Below, piece by piece: positions 43,448 through 53,044 of a DNA stretch of 64,000 nucleotides (the first letter of the stretch is position 1; every line of letters begins with the position of its first letter). The position numbers were made by a program, and so were the translations under genes. The notes under the pieces were generated by a model, which saw nothing but the letters and a program-made list of their open reading frames with translations, was not told the DNA's origin and did no database searches. This stretch comes from Ruminococcus sp. JC304 (lineage in GTDB: Bacteria; Bacillota; Clostridia; Lachnospirales; Lachnospiraceae): the NCBI GenBank assembly GCA_000285855.2, contig HE978651.1:2469752-2533751 (forward strand), read 5' to 3'.

Positions 43448-46400
43448 TTATTTAAAATATTCCACACCAGACTCGAATATTTTAATATCCTGCTCTCCAT
43501 AGATATTAATAGCAACTCCATCCCCACGACGTTCGCTATGTGCCATCTTACCAAGGATACGTCCATCCGGGCTGGTAATACCTTCAATGTTCATATAAGA
43601 ACCATTGACATTCCATTCTTCATCAACACTGAGCTGTCCATCCGGAGTTACATACTGAGTTGCAACCTGTCCGTTTGCAAACAGCTTCTGCAGCCATTCT
43701 TCATTTGCAACGAAACGTCCTTCACCATGTGAAGCCGGGTTACAGTATACACCGCCAAGCTGTGCCTTCTGCAGCCAAGGAGATTTATTACTAACAACCT
43801 TCGTATAAACCATCTTGGAAATATGGCGTCCGATAGTATTAAATGTCAATGTAGGAGAATCTGCTTTCTGTCCGCAGATTTCACCGTAAGGTACAAGACC
43901 AAGCTTGATCAGAGCCTGGAATCCGTTACAGATACCAAGTGCCAGACCGTCTCTTTCATTGATCAGCTTCATAACAGCTTCTTTGATCTTCGCATTCTGG
44001 AATGCAGTTGCAAAGAATTTCGCAGAACCATCCGGTTCGTCACCTGCGGAGAATCCGCCCGGGAACATGATGATCTGTGCCTGATCGATTGCTTTCTCAA
44101 AGAGTTCTACAGAGTCATGGATATCTTCAGCAGTCAGGTTCTTGAATACTTTTACATCCACCTCTGCACCTGCACGCTCGAATGCACGTGTGCTGTCATA
44201 CTCGCAGTTTGTTCCAGGGAATACAGGAATAAATACACGAGGTTTTGCAACTTTATTCTTGCATACATAAATGCTGTCTGCACGATAAAGCTTCTCATCT
44301 CTGTCAGCTGCCTCTTTGTCATTCTCAGAAGAAACTGTCTTAAATACTTTTTCCAGAGTACCTTTCCATGCGTTTTCAGCTTCGTCTACAGTGATCACTG
44401 TATTTCCATAGGAGAAGTTACCGTCGGCAGTTACTTCACCGATCACTGTATAAGTGATGGAAAGCTCACCAACCTTACCATCCGGAACTTCCAGGATAAT
44501 ATCGCCAAATCCAGGTGCAAAGAAATCTCTCGGATCAAGGTTATGCTCAATCTTTACGCCCATGCCATTACCAAATGCCATCTTTGCAACTGCTGCTGCA
44601 ATACCATGGCGGTCAAGTGCATAAGCAGAAACAACTTTGCCGTCCTGCATATCTTTGTGAAGTTTTTCATACTGATCCATGATTCCTGCATAATCCGGCA
44701 GATCATACTGATCCTTCGGTGCGCGAAGCCATACCAGTTTGTTTCCTGCTTTCTTTAATTCCGGTGTGATCACATCCTGGATCTTTGCAACGTCAACAGC
44801 GAAAGATACCAGTGTCGGAGGTACATCAATATCATTGAATGTACCGGACATACTGTCCTTACCACCGATGGATGGAAGTCCGAATCCCATCTGTGCTGCA
44901 TAAGCACCGAGAAGTGCTGCGAAAGGCTGGCTCCATCTCTTAGGATCTTCTGTCATACGGCGGAAATATTCCTGGAATGTGAAACGGATCTTCTTATAGT
45001 CACCGCCTGTTGCCACGATTCTTGCAACGGACTCTGTCACTGCATAAGCAGCTCCGTGATATGGGCTCCAGGAGGATAAATAGGGGTCAAAGCCATAGCT
45101 CATCATGGTTACAGTATCTGTTTTACCATTCTGTACCGGAACCTTTGCAACCATGGACTGAGTCTCTGTAAGCTGATATTTACCACCGTATGGCATAAAT
45201 ACGCTGCCTGCTCCGATAGAACCGTCGAACATTTCCACAAGTCCTTTCTGAGAGCATACATTTAAGTCTGCCAGAGTTTCCATCCATTTAGCTTTTACAT
45301 CAGCTACATCCGGGCGCTCTTCAAAGAGGTTGCCTTCTTTGTTGGGGATTTCTACTTCTACAGTTGTTTCCTGATGTGCACCGTTAGTATCCAGGAATGC
45401 ACGGGAAATATTTACGATTTCTTTGCCTCTCCATACAAGTACCAGACGAGGATCCTCTGTTACAACCGCAACAGGAATTGCCTCCAGGTTCTCTTCATTT
45501 GCATAGCCAAGGAAGGTATCTACATCTTTCGGGTCAACTACTACAGCCATACGTTCCTGAGATTCGGAAATTGCTATCTCAGTTCCGTCAAGACCTGCAT
45601 ATTTCTTCGGAACCTTGTCAAGGTCTACTCTAAGACCTGCTGCCAGCTCACCGATAGCAACGGAAACACCGCCTGCACCAAAGTCATTACATTTCTTAAT
45701 AATATGGCTGACTTCTTCACGGCGGAACATACGCTGGATCTTACGCTCAGTAGGAGCATTACCTTTCTGCACCTCAGCGCCGCACACTTCGATAGAAGCC
45801 TCTGTATGAACCTTGGAAGAACCGGTAGCACCACCGATACCGTCACGTCCTGTACGTCCTCCAAGTAAGATAATGATATCTCCCGGATCAGAATTCTCAC
45901 GGATAACCGCACGTCTGGGAGCAGCACCCATAACAGCACCGATCTCCATACGTTTTGCCACATAATTTGGATGATAAACTTCTTTTACATAGCCTGTTGC
46001 AAGACCAATCTGGTTTCCATAGGAGCTGTAACCATGAGCTGCGCTTCTTACCAGTTTCTTCTGCGGAAGTTTACCCTTGAGAGTTTCTTTTACAGAAACA
46101 GTAGGATCTGCCGCACCTGTTACACGCATTGCCTGATATACATAGGTACGTCCTGAAAGCGGGTCACGGATTGCACCGCCAAGGCAGGTAGCTGCACCAC
46201 CGAATGGCTCGATCTCAGTAGGATGGTTATGTGTCTCGTTCTTGAAGTTGATCAGCCATTCCTCTTCTTTACCGTCAACATCTACAGGAACTACAATACT
46301 GCAGGCATTGATCTCATCAGATTCTTCCTGGTCAGCAAGCTTTCCTTCTGCTTTCAGTTTCTTCATTGCCATCAGAGCCAGATCCATCAGGCAGACAAAT

Positions 46401-47212
46401 TTGCCCTTACGGCCCTTGTAAAGTTCTTCTCTGTCAGCAAGATATTTCTTGTAAGTATCTACGATCGGTGCTTTGTAATCACCTTCGTCAAATTTTACAT
46501 CTGTCAGCTCTGTGGAGAAGGTTGTATGACGGCAATGATCTGACCAGTAGGTATCAAGTACACGAATCTCTGTCATAGACGGATCACGTTTCTCTTCTTC
46601 CTTGAAATAATGCTGGATATGCTGGAAATCTTTGAATGTCATGGCAAGGTTTAAGGAATCATAAAGTTCCTTTAATTCTGCTTCCGGCATTTCCTTAAAT
46701 CCGTCAAAAATCTTAACGTCTTCCGGTTCCGGGAAAACAGTTACCAGTGTTTCCGGTTTCTGCAGACCTGTCTCACGGGAATCTACAGGGTTGATGCAGT
46801 GATGCTTGATAGCATCAAATTCTTCATCTGTGATAGTTCCTTCAATTACATAAGTAGTTGCGGAACGAATGATAGGCTGTGCGTTCTCATCCAGGAACTG
46901 TACACACTGAACAGCGGAATCAGCTCTCTGGTCAAACTGTCCCGGTAAAAATTCTACTGAGAAAATGCGGGAGCCTGCTGCTGCCTCAAAATTCTCCAGG
47001 TATAAATCATCTACAGGTGGCTCTGCAAAAACAGTTTTGCATGCTTTATCAAAAACTTCATTAGAAATATTCTCTACATCATAGCGGATCAGCACACGTA
47101 CTGCTGTTACGGATTTAATTCCCAGATAGCTGCTGACCTCATGTTTTAATTCCTTTGCCTGTACAGCGAAGGCCGGTTTCTTTTCTACATAGACACGTCT
47201 TACGTTACTCAT
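43448..47212 (-). CDS. purL: Phosphoribosylformylglycinamidine synthase (single-chain)
   Basis: Fourth step of purine synthesis, FGAR to FGAM using glutamine and ATP. The 1254-residue protein fuses all parts: an N-terminal PurS-like region, the two AIRS-related halves with DTYWSDHCRHTTF (near 225) and NETHNHPTEIEPFGGAATC (near 340), and a C-terminal class I glutaminase (about 985-1254) with cysteine in LALGICNGFQAL and HGEGRF/ASHGEG region near 1180. Clostridia commonly have this long form; B. subtilis has three separate subunits. GAAAGGAG precedes the start. No other pur genes are adjacent. Confidence 0.96.
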   Translation of the reverse strand: MSNVRRVYVEKKPAFAVQAKELKHEVSSYLGIKSVTAVRVLIRYDVENISNEVFDKACKTVFAEPPVDDLYLENFEAAAGSRIFSVEFLPGQFDQRADSAVQCVQFLDENAQPIIRSATTYVIEGTITDEEFDAIKHHCINPVDSRETGLQKPETLVTVFPEPEDVKIFDGFKEMPEAELKELYDSLNLAMTFKDFQHIQHYFKEEEKRDPSMTEIRVLDTYWSDHCRHTTFSTELTDVKFDEGDYKAPIVDTYKKYLADREELYKGRKGKFVCLMDLALMAMKKLKAEGKLADQEESDEINACSIVVPVDVDGKEEEWLINFKNETHNHPTEIEPFGGAATCLGGAIRDPLSGRTYVYQAMRVTGAADPTVSVKETLKGKLPQKKLVRSAAHGYSSYGNQIGLATGYVKEVYHPNYVAKRMEIGAVMGAAPRRAVIRENSDPGDIIILLGGRTGRDGIGGATGSSKVHTEASIEVCGAEVQKGNAPTERKIQRMFRREEVSHIIKKCNDFGAGGVSVAIGELAAGLRVDLDKVPKKYAGLDGTEIAISESQERMAVVVDPKDVDTFLGYANEENLEAIPVAVVTEDPRLVLVWRGKEIVNISRAFLDTNGAHQETTVEVEIPNKEGNLFEERPDVADVKAKWMETLADLNVCSQKGLVEMFDGSIGAGSVFMPYGGKYQLTETQSMVAKVPVQNGKTDTVTMMSYGFDPYLSSWSPYHGAAYAVTESVARIVATGGDYKKIRFTFQEYFRRMTEDPKRWSQPFAALLGAYAAQMGFGLPSIGGKDSMSGTFNDIDVPPTLVSFAVDVAKIQDVITPELKKAGNKLVWLRAPKDQYDLPDYAGIMDQYEKLHKDMQDGKVVSAYALDRHGIAAAVAKMAFGNGMGVKIEHNLDPRDFFAPGFGDIILEVPDGKVGELSITYTVIGEVTADGNFSYGNTVITVDEAENAWKGTLEKVFKTVSSENDKEAADRDEKLYRADSIYVCKNKVAKPRVFIPVFPGTNCEYDSTRAFERAGAEVDVKVFKNLTAEDIHDSVELFEKAIDQAQIIMFPGGFSAGDEPDGSAKFFATAFQNAKIKEAVMKLINERDGLALGICNGFQALIKLGLVPYGEICGQKADSPTLTFNTIGRHISKMVYTKVVSNKSPWLQKAQLGGVYCNPASHGEGRFVANEEWLQKLFANGQVATQYVTPDGQLSVDEEWNVNGSYMNIEGITSPDGRILGKMAHSERRGDGVAINIYGEQDIKIFESGVEYFK

Positions 47213-47519
47213 AGAAACTCCTTTCTTGTGTATGCATTGTTTTAAAAATGCTTTTAAAGCATCTTGCAGCCCGACTCCAGTGAGCCTGCTGCTTGAACTA
47301 TTGCTTTCTTTATAGTATCATAGGAAATATCATTAGTAAAATTAATATATCTTATATTTTTTATTAGCGCTACTAATTAATCACTATCCGTGAAATGTTT
47401 TGGAATGAATATGCCAAAATCCAGAGACATACAAGCTAAAGCATATTTGAAAAATGTTCTAAAGTTCCATTGCTACAGACAATTTATATCACCGCTATTT
47501 TATGAAAGGATTTATTTCT
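47213..47519. other. Divergent intergenic region purL / LysR gene
   Basis: About 300 bp of AT-rich DNA. A small palindrome ATGCTTTAAAAGCAT followed by TTTTT lies close to purL (47245-47265, minus strand) and could be an attenuator; TATAAA and similar boxes occur near 47315. No purine riboswitch consensus was found. Confidence 0.35.
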
Positions 47520-48398
47520 ATGGATATTAATCTGGAATTATACAAAGTATTCTACTATGTTGCCACCACCCTCAGCTTCTCTGAGGCTTCCCGACAGCTT
47601 TTTATCTCCCAGTCAGCAGTCAGCCAGTCCATTAAAACTCTGGAAAAAAAGCTGAATCATCCTCTTTTTATCCGAAGCACCAAGAAAGTATTGTTAACTC
47701 CTGAAGGAGAACTTCTGCTCCAGCATGTAAAACCTGCGCTCCAGCTTCTGGATGAGGGAGAATCTCTCCTGTCCGGAGACAATCTGCTGAAAGGCCAGCT
47801 GCGTATTGCTGCCAGCGATACGATCTGCCGGTATTTTCTCATTGATTATCTGCAGAAATTCCATCAGACCTATCCGGATGTCCGTATCAAAGTCACAAAC
47901 AGTACCTCCATCGGCTGTGCAGAGCTTCTGGAAAAAGGCCAGGCAGATCTGATCGTATGCAACTGTCCTAATTCCAGACTTGGCAGTCATTTTCAGACAC
48001 GTGTGCTAAAAGAATTCCACGATGTATTCGTTGCCAATACGGATTACTTTCCTGTACACACTGTTCAGACCGAACTGCAGGAGCTTCTGAACTATCCGAT
48101 CCTGATGCTTTCCCCCAAAAGTACCACCAGCGAATATCTGCGGGAAGCATTTACAGCCCATAATCTCAAGCTTCTTCCTGAAGTAGAGTTAAACAGTAAT
48201 GACCTGCTTCTGGACCTGGCACGGATCGGACTGGGGATTGCCTGTGTTCCTGATTATATGTTAAAAGAAAATGATCAGCTGACACCGCTCATGTTAAAGG
48301 ATCCTCTTCCCGGACGTCAGCTTGTACTTGCTCAACATGACAGCCTGACAGTTTCACAGGCTGCAGAACGCTTTATTGAAATGTTTGCTTCCTTATAA
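47520..48398 (+). CDS. LysR-family transcriptional regulator
   Basis: A 292-residue LTTR: N-terminal winged helix (about 1-60) with SFSEASRQLFISQSAVSQSI as recognition region, then a type 2 periplasmic-binding-like effector domain (about 88-290). I chose the ATG at 47520 (AAAGGA upstream); an ATG six codons earlier overlaps the ribosome site. Divergent from purL, but a link with purines is not implied. Target unknown. Confidence 0.92.
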   Translation: MDINLELYKVFYYVATTLSFSEASRQLFISQSAVSQSIKTLEKKLNHPLFIRSTKKVLLTPEGELLLQHVKPALQLLDEGESLLSGDNLLKGQLRIAASDTICRYFLIDYLQKFHQTYPDVRIKVTNSTSIGCAELLEKGQADLIVCNCPNSRLGSHFQTRVLKEFHDVFVANTDYFPVHTVQTELQELLNYPILMLSPKSTTSEYLREAFTAHNLKLLPEVELNSNDLLLDLARIGLGIACVPDYMLKENDQLTPLMLKDPLPGRQLVLAQHDSLTVSQAAERFIEMFASL

Positions 48399-48401
48399 TA
48401 A

Positions 48402-48475
48402 AAGAAGCCCTCATTCAGTACTGAAACAACACTTTTCATAATCGCGTTTCCTACTGAATGAGAACTTCTTATTAT
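48402..48475. terminator. Bidirectional terminator between the LysR gene and the Mrp gene
   Basis: AGAAG..CTCATTCAGTA (48402-48420) pairs with TACTGAATGAG..CTTCT (48452-48469) around a 31-nt loop; T runs follow on the + strand. Confidence 0.7.
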
Positions 48476-48546
48476 TTTTCTGTTCTACTTTTCAATCTGA
48501 AGTCCGGCAGATATTTGCAATCTGCTTCGCTACTTGATCAACATTC

Positions 48547-49377
48547 TTATTTCGGCATTACAGCCAGTGCATCAGTAATATACTGATTATCGATTGCTGC
48601 AAAGAATCCACCGTCTGCTTTGGTTGCATAATCCATATCGATCGGCATTTTTCCAAGTACAGGAACCTTCAGTTCTGCTGCGATCTCATCAATATGGCTC
48701 TCACCGAAGACTTTGATCTCTTTTCCGCAGTCCGGACATTTCACATAGCTGTAGTTCTCTACAATTCCAAGTACCGGTATCTTCATCATCTCAGCCATAT
48801 TAAAGGCTTTCTTAACGATCATCTTAACCAGATCCTGAGGTGAGGTTACGATCACGATTCCTTCGATCGGCAGAGACTGGAATGCTGTAAGCGGAACATC
48901 ACCTGTTCCAGGAGGCATATCCACAAACAGATAGTCTACATCGCCCCAGATAACATCTGTCCAGAACTGTTTTACCATATTTGCAAGAACCGGACCTCTC
49001 CAGATTACAGGAGTATCCTCTGTAGGAAGCAGAAGGTTGATGGACATTACCTTGATCCCGTTTTTTGTGATCATCGGGTAGATACCTTCATCATTTGCCA
49101 TTGCTGCACCCTTTAATCCATACATTTTCGGAATGGACGGTCCTGTAATATCCGCATCCAGGATACCAACTTTGTATCCCTGTGCTGCCATCATGTTTGC
49201 CAGAGAACCTGTTACGAAGGATTTACCAACGCCACCCTTTCCGCTGACAACCCCGATCACATGTTTTACATTTGACTGAGCATTCATTTCTGCCTGAAAG
49301 CTCTGCTGTTTCTTGCTGCTGGAACAACCTTCGCAGCTTGCTTTGTCGCATGAAGTGTTGTTACATTCTTTTGCCAT
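48547..49377 (-). CDS. Mrp/NBP35-type Fe-S cluster carrier ATPase
   Basis: A 276-residue P-loop protein thought to carry or deliver Fe-S clusters. The N-terminus has a cysteine cluster CNNTSCDKASCEGC (about 5-18), the deviant Walker A motif is VVSGKGGVGKSFV (about 43-55), VDMPPGTGDVPLT lies near 152, and the CPDCGKEIKVFG pair of bridging cysteines near 215. It is followed upstream by a CsoR-like repressor, a common clostridial pairing. Confidence 0.92.
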   Translation of the reverse strand: MAKECNNTSCDKASCEGCSSSKKQQSFQAEMNAQSNVKHVIGVVSGKGGVGKSFVTGSLANMMAAQGYKVGILDADITGPSIPKMYGLKGAAMANDEGIYPMITKNGIKVMSINLLLPTEDTPVIWRGPVLANMVKQFWTDVIWGDVDYLFVDMPPGTGDVPLTAFQSLPIEGIVIVTSPQDLVKMIVKKAFNMAEMMKIPVLGIVENYSYVKCPDCGKEIKVFGESHIDEIAAELKVPVLGKMPIDMDYATKADGGFFAAIDNQYITDALAVMPK

Positions 49378-49407
49378 AATTAATCTTCTCCTTTATATTC
49401 ATCCATA

Positions 49408-49755
49408 TTATTTTACAAATCTGTCAATCGCTACCTCAAGTTCTTTAATTGCCTCTTTATCACCATGTTCCACTGCATCTACGATACAGTGTTCGATATG
49501 ATCCTGCAGAATGATCTTACCTGTATTATTGATGGCAGATTTCACTGCTGAAAGCTGTATCAGAACTTCCGCACAGTCTCTTCCGTCCTCTATCATACGT
49601 TTGATAGATTCCATATGTCCGATTGCTCTGGACATACGGTTCAGCACTGCCTTTGTATGCGCATGACTGTGATGATGCCCATGCTCCCCATGAGAATGTT
49701 CAATTACCGTCCCATCCTCCAGTACATGCGTATGTGTCTTTTGTTCCTCGGCCAT
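49408..49755 (-). CDS. CsoR/RcnR-family metal-sensing repressor
   Basis: A 115-residue all-helical DUF156 protein. The conserved metal ligands of CsoR are seen: Cys in DGRDCAEVLIQL (near 60) and His/Cys in QDHIEHCIVD (near 84-88). The N-terminus adds a histidine-rich arm (HTHVLEDGTVIEHSHGEHGH then HHSHAH), which is longer than in standard CsoR and resembles nickel/cobalt-type sensors. Likely represses its own operon with the Mrp gene 30 bp downstream until metal binds; the metal is uncertain (Cu versus Ni/Co). Confidence 0.88.
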   Translation of the reverse strand: MAEEQKTHTHVLEDGTVIEHSHGEHGHHHSHAHTKAVLNRMSRAIGHMESIKRMIEDGRDCAEVLIQLSAVKSAINNTGKIILQDHIEHCIVDAVEHGDKEAIKELEVAIDRFVK

Positions 49756-49885
49756 AACATTCCCCTTTCTCTTTCAGAATATCCGATTTTTTACTGCTTA
49801 TCTGTCTTTATATCTTCACACACTGTCTGTGGCTTTCCTGCTTACAGCACTTCCGTACAGCGTAAATGATATTATACCACATTTG

Positions 49886-50113
49886 TCAAATTTCTGTAAA
49901 GGAGCAACGCTGTTTTATTTGTGAAGTTGTAATATCAAAAATAATGGTTCCATCCTCCAGAACAGTTTTTTCATAGGAAACCTCTTTTCCTTTGAATTTA
50001 TTTCTGATATATTCTTCCGGATCCTCAAGTTCCAGTTCTTCCACAAAAACATCTCTCATCTGATTCCGCGGACATTTATTAAAAATTTCCCATATCAGTT
50101 CATATTCTTTCAT
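49886..50113 (-). CDS. Conserved-looking 75-residue protein of unknown function
   Basis: A small acidic protein beginning MKEYELIWEIFNKCPRNQMR, with EDPEEYIRNKFKG in the middle and a likely two-strand end (VSYEKTVLEDGTIIFDITTS). No family recognised with certainty. An AGGGGAGGCC ribosome site precedes the ATG. It is monocistronic, divergent from xpt. Confidence 0.6.
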   Translation of the reverse strand: MKEYELIWEIFNKCPRNQMRDVFVEELELEDPEEYIRNKFKGKEVSYEKTVLEDGTIIFDITTSQIKQRCSFTEI

Positions 50114-50285
50114 CTCTTATGGCCTCCCCTGCGATTCATTTCTGGTAATATTATAATTTTTTTCTCCTTTTTTGTCAAAAATAATTGCACTGAGACAGAT
50201 TATATCGTATCATAGATATAATTATCAATAGCACATCAGTTGCTTTATCATACTATAATTAATTACATAGAAGGAGAGAAATCTA

Positions 50286-50858
50286 ATGAAACTTTTAAAA
50301 GACCGTATTCTTAAGGATGGAATCGTAAAACCGGGAAATATTTTAAAAGTAGACAGTTTCTTAAACCATCAGATGGATATCACTCTCATCAATGAAATCG
50401 GCAAGGAATTCAAGCGTCGTTTTTCTGACTGTCCCATCACCAAGATTCTTACCATCGAAGCTTCCGGTATCGGTATTGCCTGTATCGCAGCACAGTACTT
50501 TGATGTACCTGTGATTTTTGCAAAAAAAGCGCAGAGCGTAAATCTGGATGGCGAAATGTATACTACAAAGGTAGAATCCTTTACCCATAAAAAAGTATAT
50601 GATGTGATTCTTTCCAAGAAATTTCTGGGACCTGAGGATCATGTGCTCCTGATCGATGATTTTCTTGCCAATGGCTGTGCACTTCTGGGCCTGATCGACA
50701 TTGTAAAGAAATCCGGAGCAACTCTTGAGGGTGCAGGAATCGTTATTGAGAAAGGCTTCCAGCATGGCGGTCAGGAGATCCGTGATATGGGTATCCGCCT
50801 GGAATCTCTGGCAATCGTAGATTCCATGACTGATGACTCCCTTACCTTCCGTGAATAA
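50286..50858 (+). CDS. xpt: Xanthine phosphoribosyltransferase
   Basis: Salvages xanthine (and possibly guanine) with PRPP. The 190-residue protein matches Xpt in length; [19 protein letters not shown] (about 52-70) and the PRPP loop [16 protein letters not shown] (about 119-134) are typical. AAGGAGAG precedes the ATG. In many Firmicutes xpt follows a purine riboswitch; the 170 bp upstream here show no such element. Confidence 0.95.
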   Translation: MKLLKDRILKDGIVKPGNILKVDSFLNHQMDITLINEIGKEFKRRFSDCPITKILTIEASGIGIACIAAQYFDVPVIFAKKAQSVNLDGEMYTTKVESFTHKKVYDVILSKKFLGPEDHVLLIDDFLANGCALLGLIDIVKKSGATLEGAGIVIEKGFQHGGQEIRDMGIRLESLAIVDSMTDDSLTFRE

Positions 50859-50895
50859 TCCATTTTTCTGTTTACAACACCATCAAGAATATCAG

Positions 50896-50940
50896 AACCC
50901 CGTCAGCAGGTTGCTTTGTAACCTGCGACGGGGTTCTTAA
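50896..50940. terminator. Bidirectional terminator after xpt
   Basis: AACCCCGTCAGCAGGTT (50896-50912) pairs with AACCTGCGACGGGGTT (50920-50935) around a 7-nt loop; it serves convergent xpt and the sugar-binding protein gene. Confidence 0.88.
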
Positions 50941-50968
50941 TATTGTCAAGCGGATATTCTCAATCCGG

Positions 50969-52420
50969 TTATATTGTTTTGTCTGTTGCAGCCGGAGTCC
51001 CACTTGCTGTGGGTGTCACAGTTGCCTTCGGAGTTATCGTTGCCTCCGGATCGGAAGTTACTTCCGGGGTCAGTGTTGGTTCGGGGGTAGCAGTCGGTTC
51101 CGGGGTAGCAGTCGGTGTTGGATCCGGCTTGATTTCTTCCTCATCATAGGTTCCGTTATCAACCAAAATCTGATAATTATCCTTATCGATCAGCTGCGCC
51201 CCACAGGTAAAGGTTCCCACAATCTTGGTACCATTATCATACTGGGAATAATCCTTCACATCTACTTTCTCTCCTGCAAGATAGTCAAGAGCCATCTTTG
51301 CTCCACCCTGCGCCAGCTCTTTTCTATCCAAATATGTTGTCAGTGTGATCTTACCCTCTGCCACATCCTTTACAGCCTGCATCTCACTTCCATATCCTGT
51401 GATCACAGGCCATTCTTCACTGTCTGACAGGATTCCACGTTCTTCCAGAAGCTCCTGCACTCCAATTGCAAATTCATCTGACGCTGTGATAATAATATTC
51501 GGTGTTTTTTCTTCCTGGTAAAACTCATCCAATATGGATTTCATCTTCGCCTGTGCAGCGTCCTGGTCCCAGCGAAGGATTCCGGTAGAATCAAAGGTCA
51601 TATTTCCGGATTTGCATACCAGAGTTCCGTCATCCAGATATTCCTGAAGCTTTTCCAGAACACCATTACAGAAGAAAAGTGCCCCATTGTCATCTGTAGA
51701 TCCCATCAGGAACTCAATGGTATAGGATTGTTTTTCTTCCTGTGCCTTATCCAGATCCATGTTCTTAATAATCTGACCGGCAACCTGGTTTCCGATCGCT
51801 CTGGTATCATCGCAGGCATAATAATTCACTGCTGCCGTATTTCGGATCAGCGTGTCATAGGAAATCACAGGAATACTTTTCTCCTTGGCAGTCTCCAGAA
51901 TATCTGTCAATGCATAAGGATCCACCGGATCAATGATCAATGCAGATACTTCCTTATCAATGAATTCCTGAATCTGTGAAATCTGCTGAGTGGAATCTCC
52001 CTCTGCATTTTTCACTTCTGCCTCATAGCCACCCTCTGCGATCACCTTAGACATTTCTGTCTCATCCACAGCTGCATTATCATTCTTTTCCGGAAGAAGG
52101 ATTCCTATTTCCCCTGCCGGTGCTGCTGCCTGGGCATCCTCGCTGTTATCCTCTGCCTGCGGTGCTTCCGACTGATCTTCTGTGCTGTCTTTGGAATCGC
52201 TGTCTTTCTCATCACTGTTTTTGGCAGTATCTTTCTGCTCTGCCTCTGTAGGCTCTGCAGTCTCTACTTTTTCTCCCTCTTCCGTTCTCGCACCGGTGCC
52301 CTCTTCTTCTACCTGCGCACTCTCGCTTGCTGCCTCTTTGGCCTCATTGCTTCCGCAGGCAGAGAGGAGCATGGAAGAAACCATCACTCCCACCAGAATT
52401 CCCACTGCTCTTTTTTTCAT
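50969..52420 (-). CDS. Sugar-binding (ChvE/RbsB-type) lipoprotein with low-complexity ends
   Basis: A 483-residue exported solute-binding protein. The signal peptide ends in a lipobox (MLLSACGSN, Cys near 22). Residues 25-105 are an acidic Glu/Asp/Ser/Ala-rich linker, residues about 108-425 a Peripla_BP_4 fold (IGILLPEKNDNAAVDE, LIIDPVDPYALTDIL, YYACDDTRAIG, ITASDEFAIGVQELL), and about 430-483 a Thr/Pro tail with repeated TATPEPT units. No ABC permease or ATPase is adjacent; it is the last gene of the murT-gatD group. It may be a sensor partner or feed a transporter elsewhere. The tail is encoded by short tandem repeats (51010-51120). Confidence 0.88.
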   Translation of the reverse strand: MKKRAVGILVGVMVSSMLLSACGSNEAKEAASESAQVEEEGTGARTEEGEKVETAEPTEAEQKDTAKNSDEKDSDSKDSTEDQSEAPQAEDNSEDAQAAAPAGEIGILLPEKNDNAAVDETEMSKVIAEGGYEAEVKNAEGDSTQQISQIQEFIDKEVSALIIDPVDPYALTDILETAKEKSIPVISYDTLIRNTAAVNYYACDDTRAIGNQVAGQIIKNMDLDKAQEEKQSYTIEFLMGSTDDNGALFFCNGVLEKLQEYLDDGTLVCKSGNMTFDSTGILRWDQDAAQAKMKSILDEFYQEEKTPNIIITASDEFAIGVQELLEERGILSDSEEWPVITGYGSEMQAVKDVAEGKITLTTYLDRKELAQGGAKMALDYLAGEKVDVKDYSQYDNGTKIVGTFTCGAQLIDKDNYQILVDNGTYDEEEIKPDPTPTATPEPTATPEPTLTPEVTSDPEATITPKATVTPTASGTPAATDKTI

Positions 52421-52437
52421 AGCCGATCCTCCCAGTC

Positions 52438-53043
52438 TTATTTTTCAATTCCCTTATAGTCTCTGGCAATACTTTTCAGATAATCTCGATAAGCAATAGC
52501 CACCTTCTTTGGCTTCACAATATGTACAGTTCTTCCCATAGAAGTCAGCCAACCATAAAATTTTTCGTCAGGCTCTGTCTGTACAACAACAAGGAAATTA
52601 TCACTTCCCTTGGCTTTACAGGAAATATCTTTTCCAAAAGTATCAAAAATCTTTTCTTTTACAGAATTTCTGCAGAGAAGCTTCAACTCCTTTTCCCCTT
52701 TTACAGGGATTTCAGGAGCTACAGTCTTTACCACTTCTGTCTTCACTGTTTCTGTAGCTTCTGTTTTCTTTTCCTCCTGTACAGACTTCCCTTGCTGTAT
52801 CTCAGGATCTGCAGACCGCTCCAGATAGTAACCGCCCTCACGGCCTCTCTTATACTGTATCTCCATACCAAATTCCCGGAGAGTTTCCATATCATCATAA
52901 ATACTTTTTCTCTCAGCACGGATTCCATGTGCTTCAAGTGTTGACAGGATTTCCTGCATAGTAATAGGCTTTCCTCCTGCACTTTCGTTCAGCATCTTTT
53001 CCAGATATAAAATCTTACTCTTTTGATTACATGATTTCGCCAT
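52438..53043 (-). CDS. HTH regulator of the WYL/DeoR type lacking the WYL domain
   Basis: A 201-residue protein. Residues 8-75 are the HTH_11-type winged helix that opens WYL-domain regulators (KSIYDDMETLREFGMEIQY, then GGYYLE). In place of the WYL domain there is a ~45-residue charged linker (QEEKKTEATETVKTEVVKT), and the C-terminus (about 118-195) resembles the WCX extension (KLLCRNSVKEKIFDTFG, VHIVKPKKVAIAYRDYLKSI). Full WYL regulators are about 300 residues. It starts 1 bp after gatD and lies before the sugar-binding lipoprotein, so it is in the operon. Confidence 0.75.
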   Translation of the reverse strand: MAKSCNQKSKILYLEKMLNESAGGKPITMQEILSTLEAHGIRAERKSIYDDMETLREFGMEIQYKRGREGGYYLERSADPEIQQGKSVQEEKKTEATETVKTEVVKTVAPEIPVKGEKELKLLCRNSVKEKIFDTFGKDISCKAKGSDNFLVVVQTEPDEKFYGWLTSMGRTVHIVKPKKVAIAYRDYLKSIARDYKGIEK

Positions 53044-53044
53044 A

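Noticed and set aside
47213-47519. purL and the LysR gene as a regulated pair
   Set aside because: Divergent placement only; no shared operator or functional link is visible.
50114-50285. Purine riboswitch before xpt
   Set aside because: None of the conserved G-box elements are present in the 170 bp upstream, which are AT-rich without a terminator.
51010-51125. Tandem repeat that could suggest a CRISPR array
   Set aside because: The repeats are short in-frame Thr/Pro-Glu codon repeats in the lipoprotein tail, without regular unique spacers.
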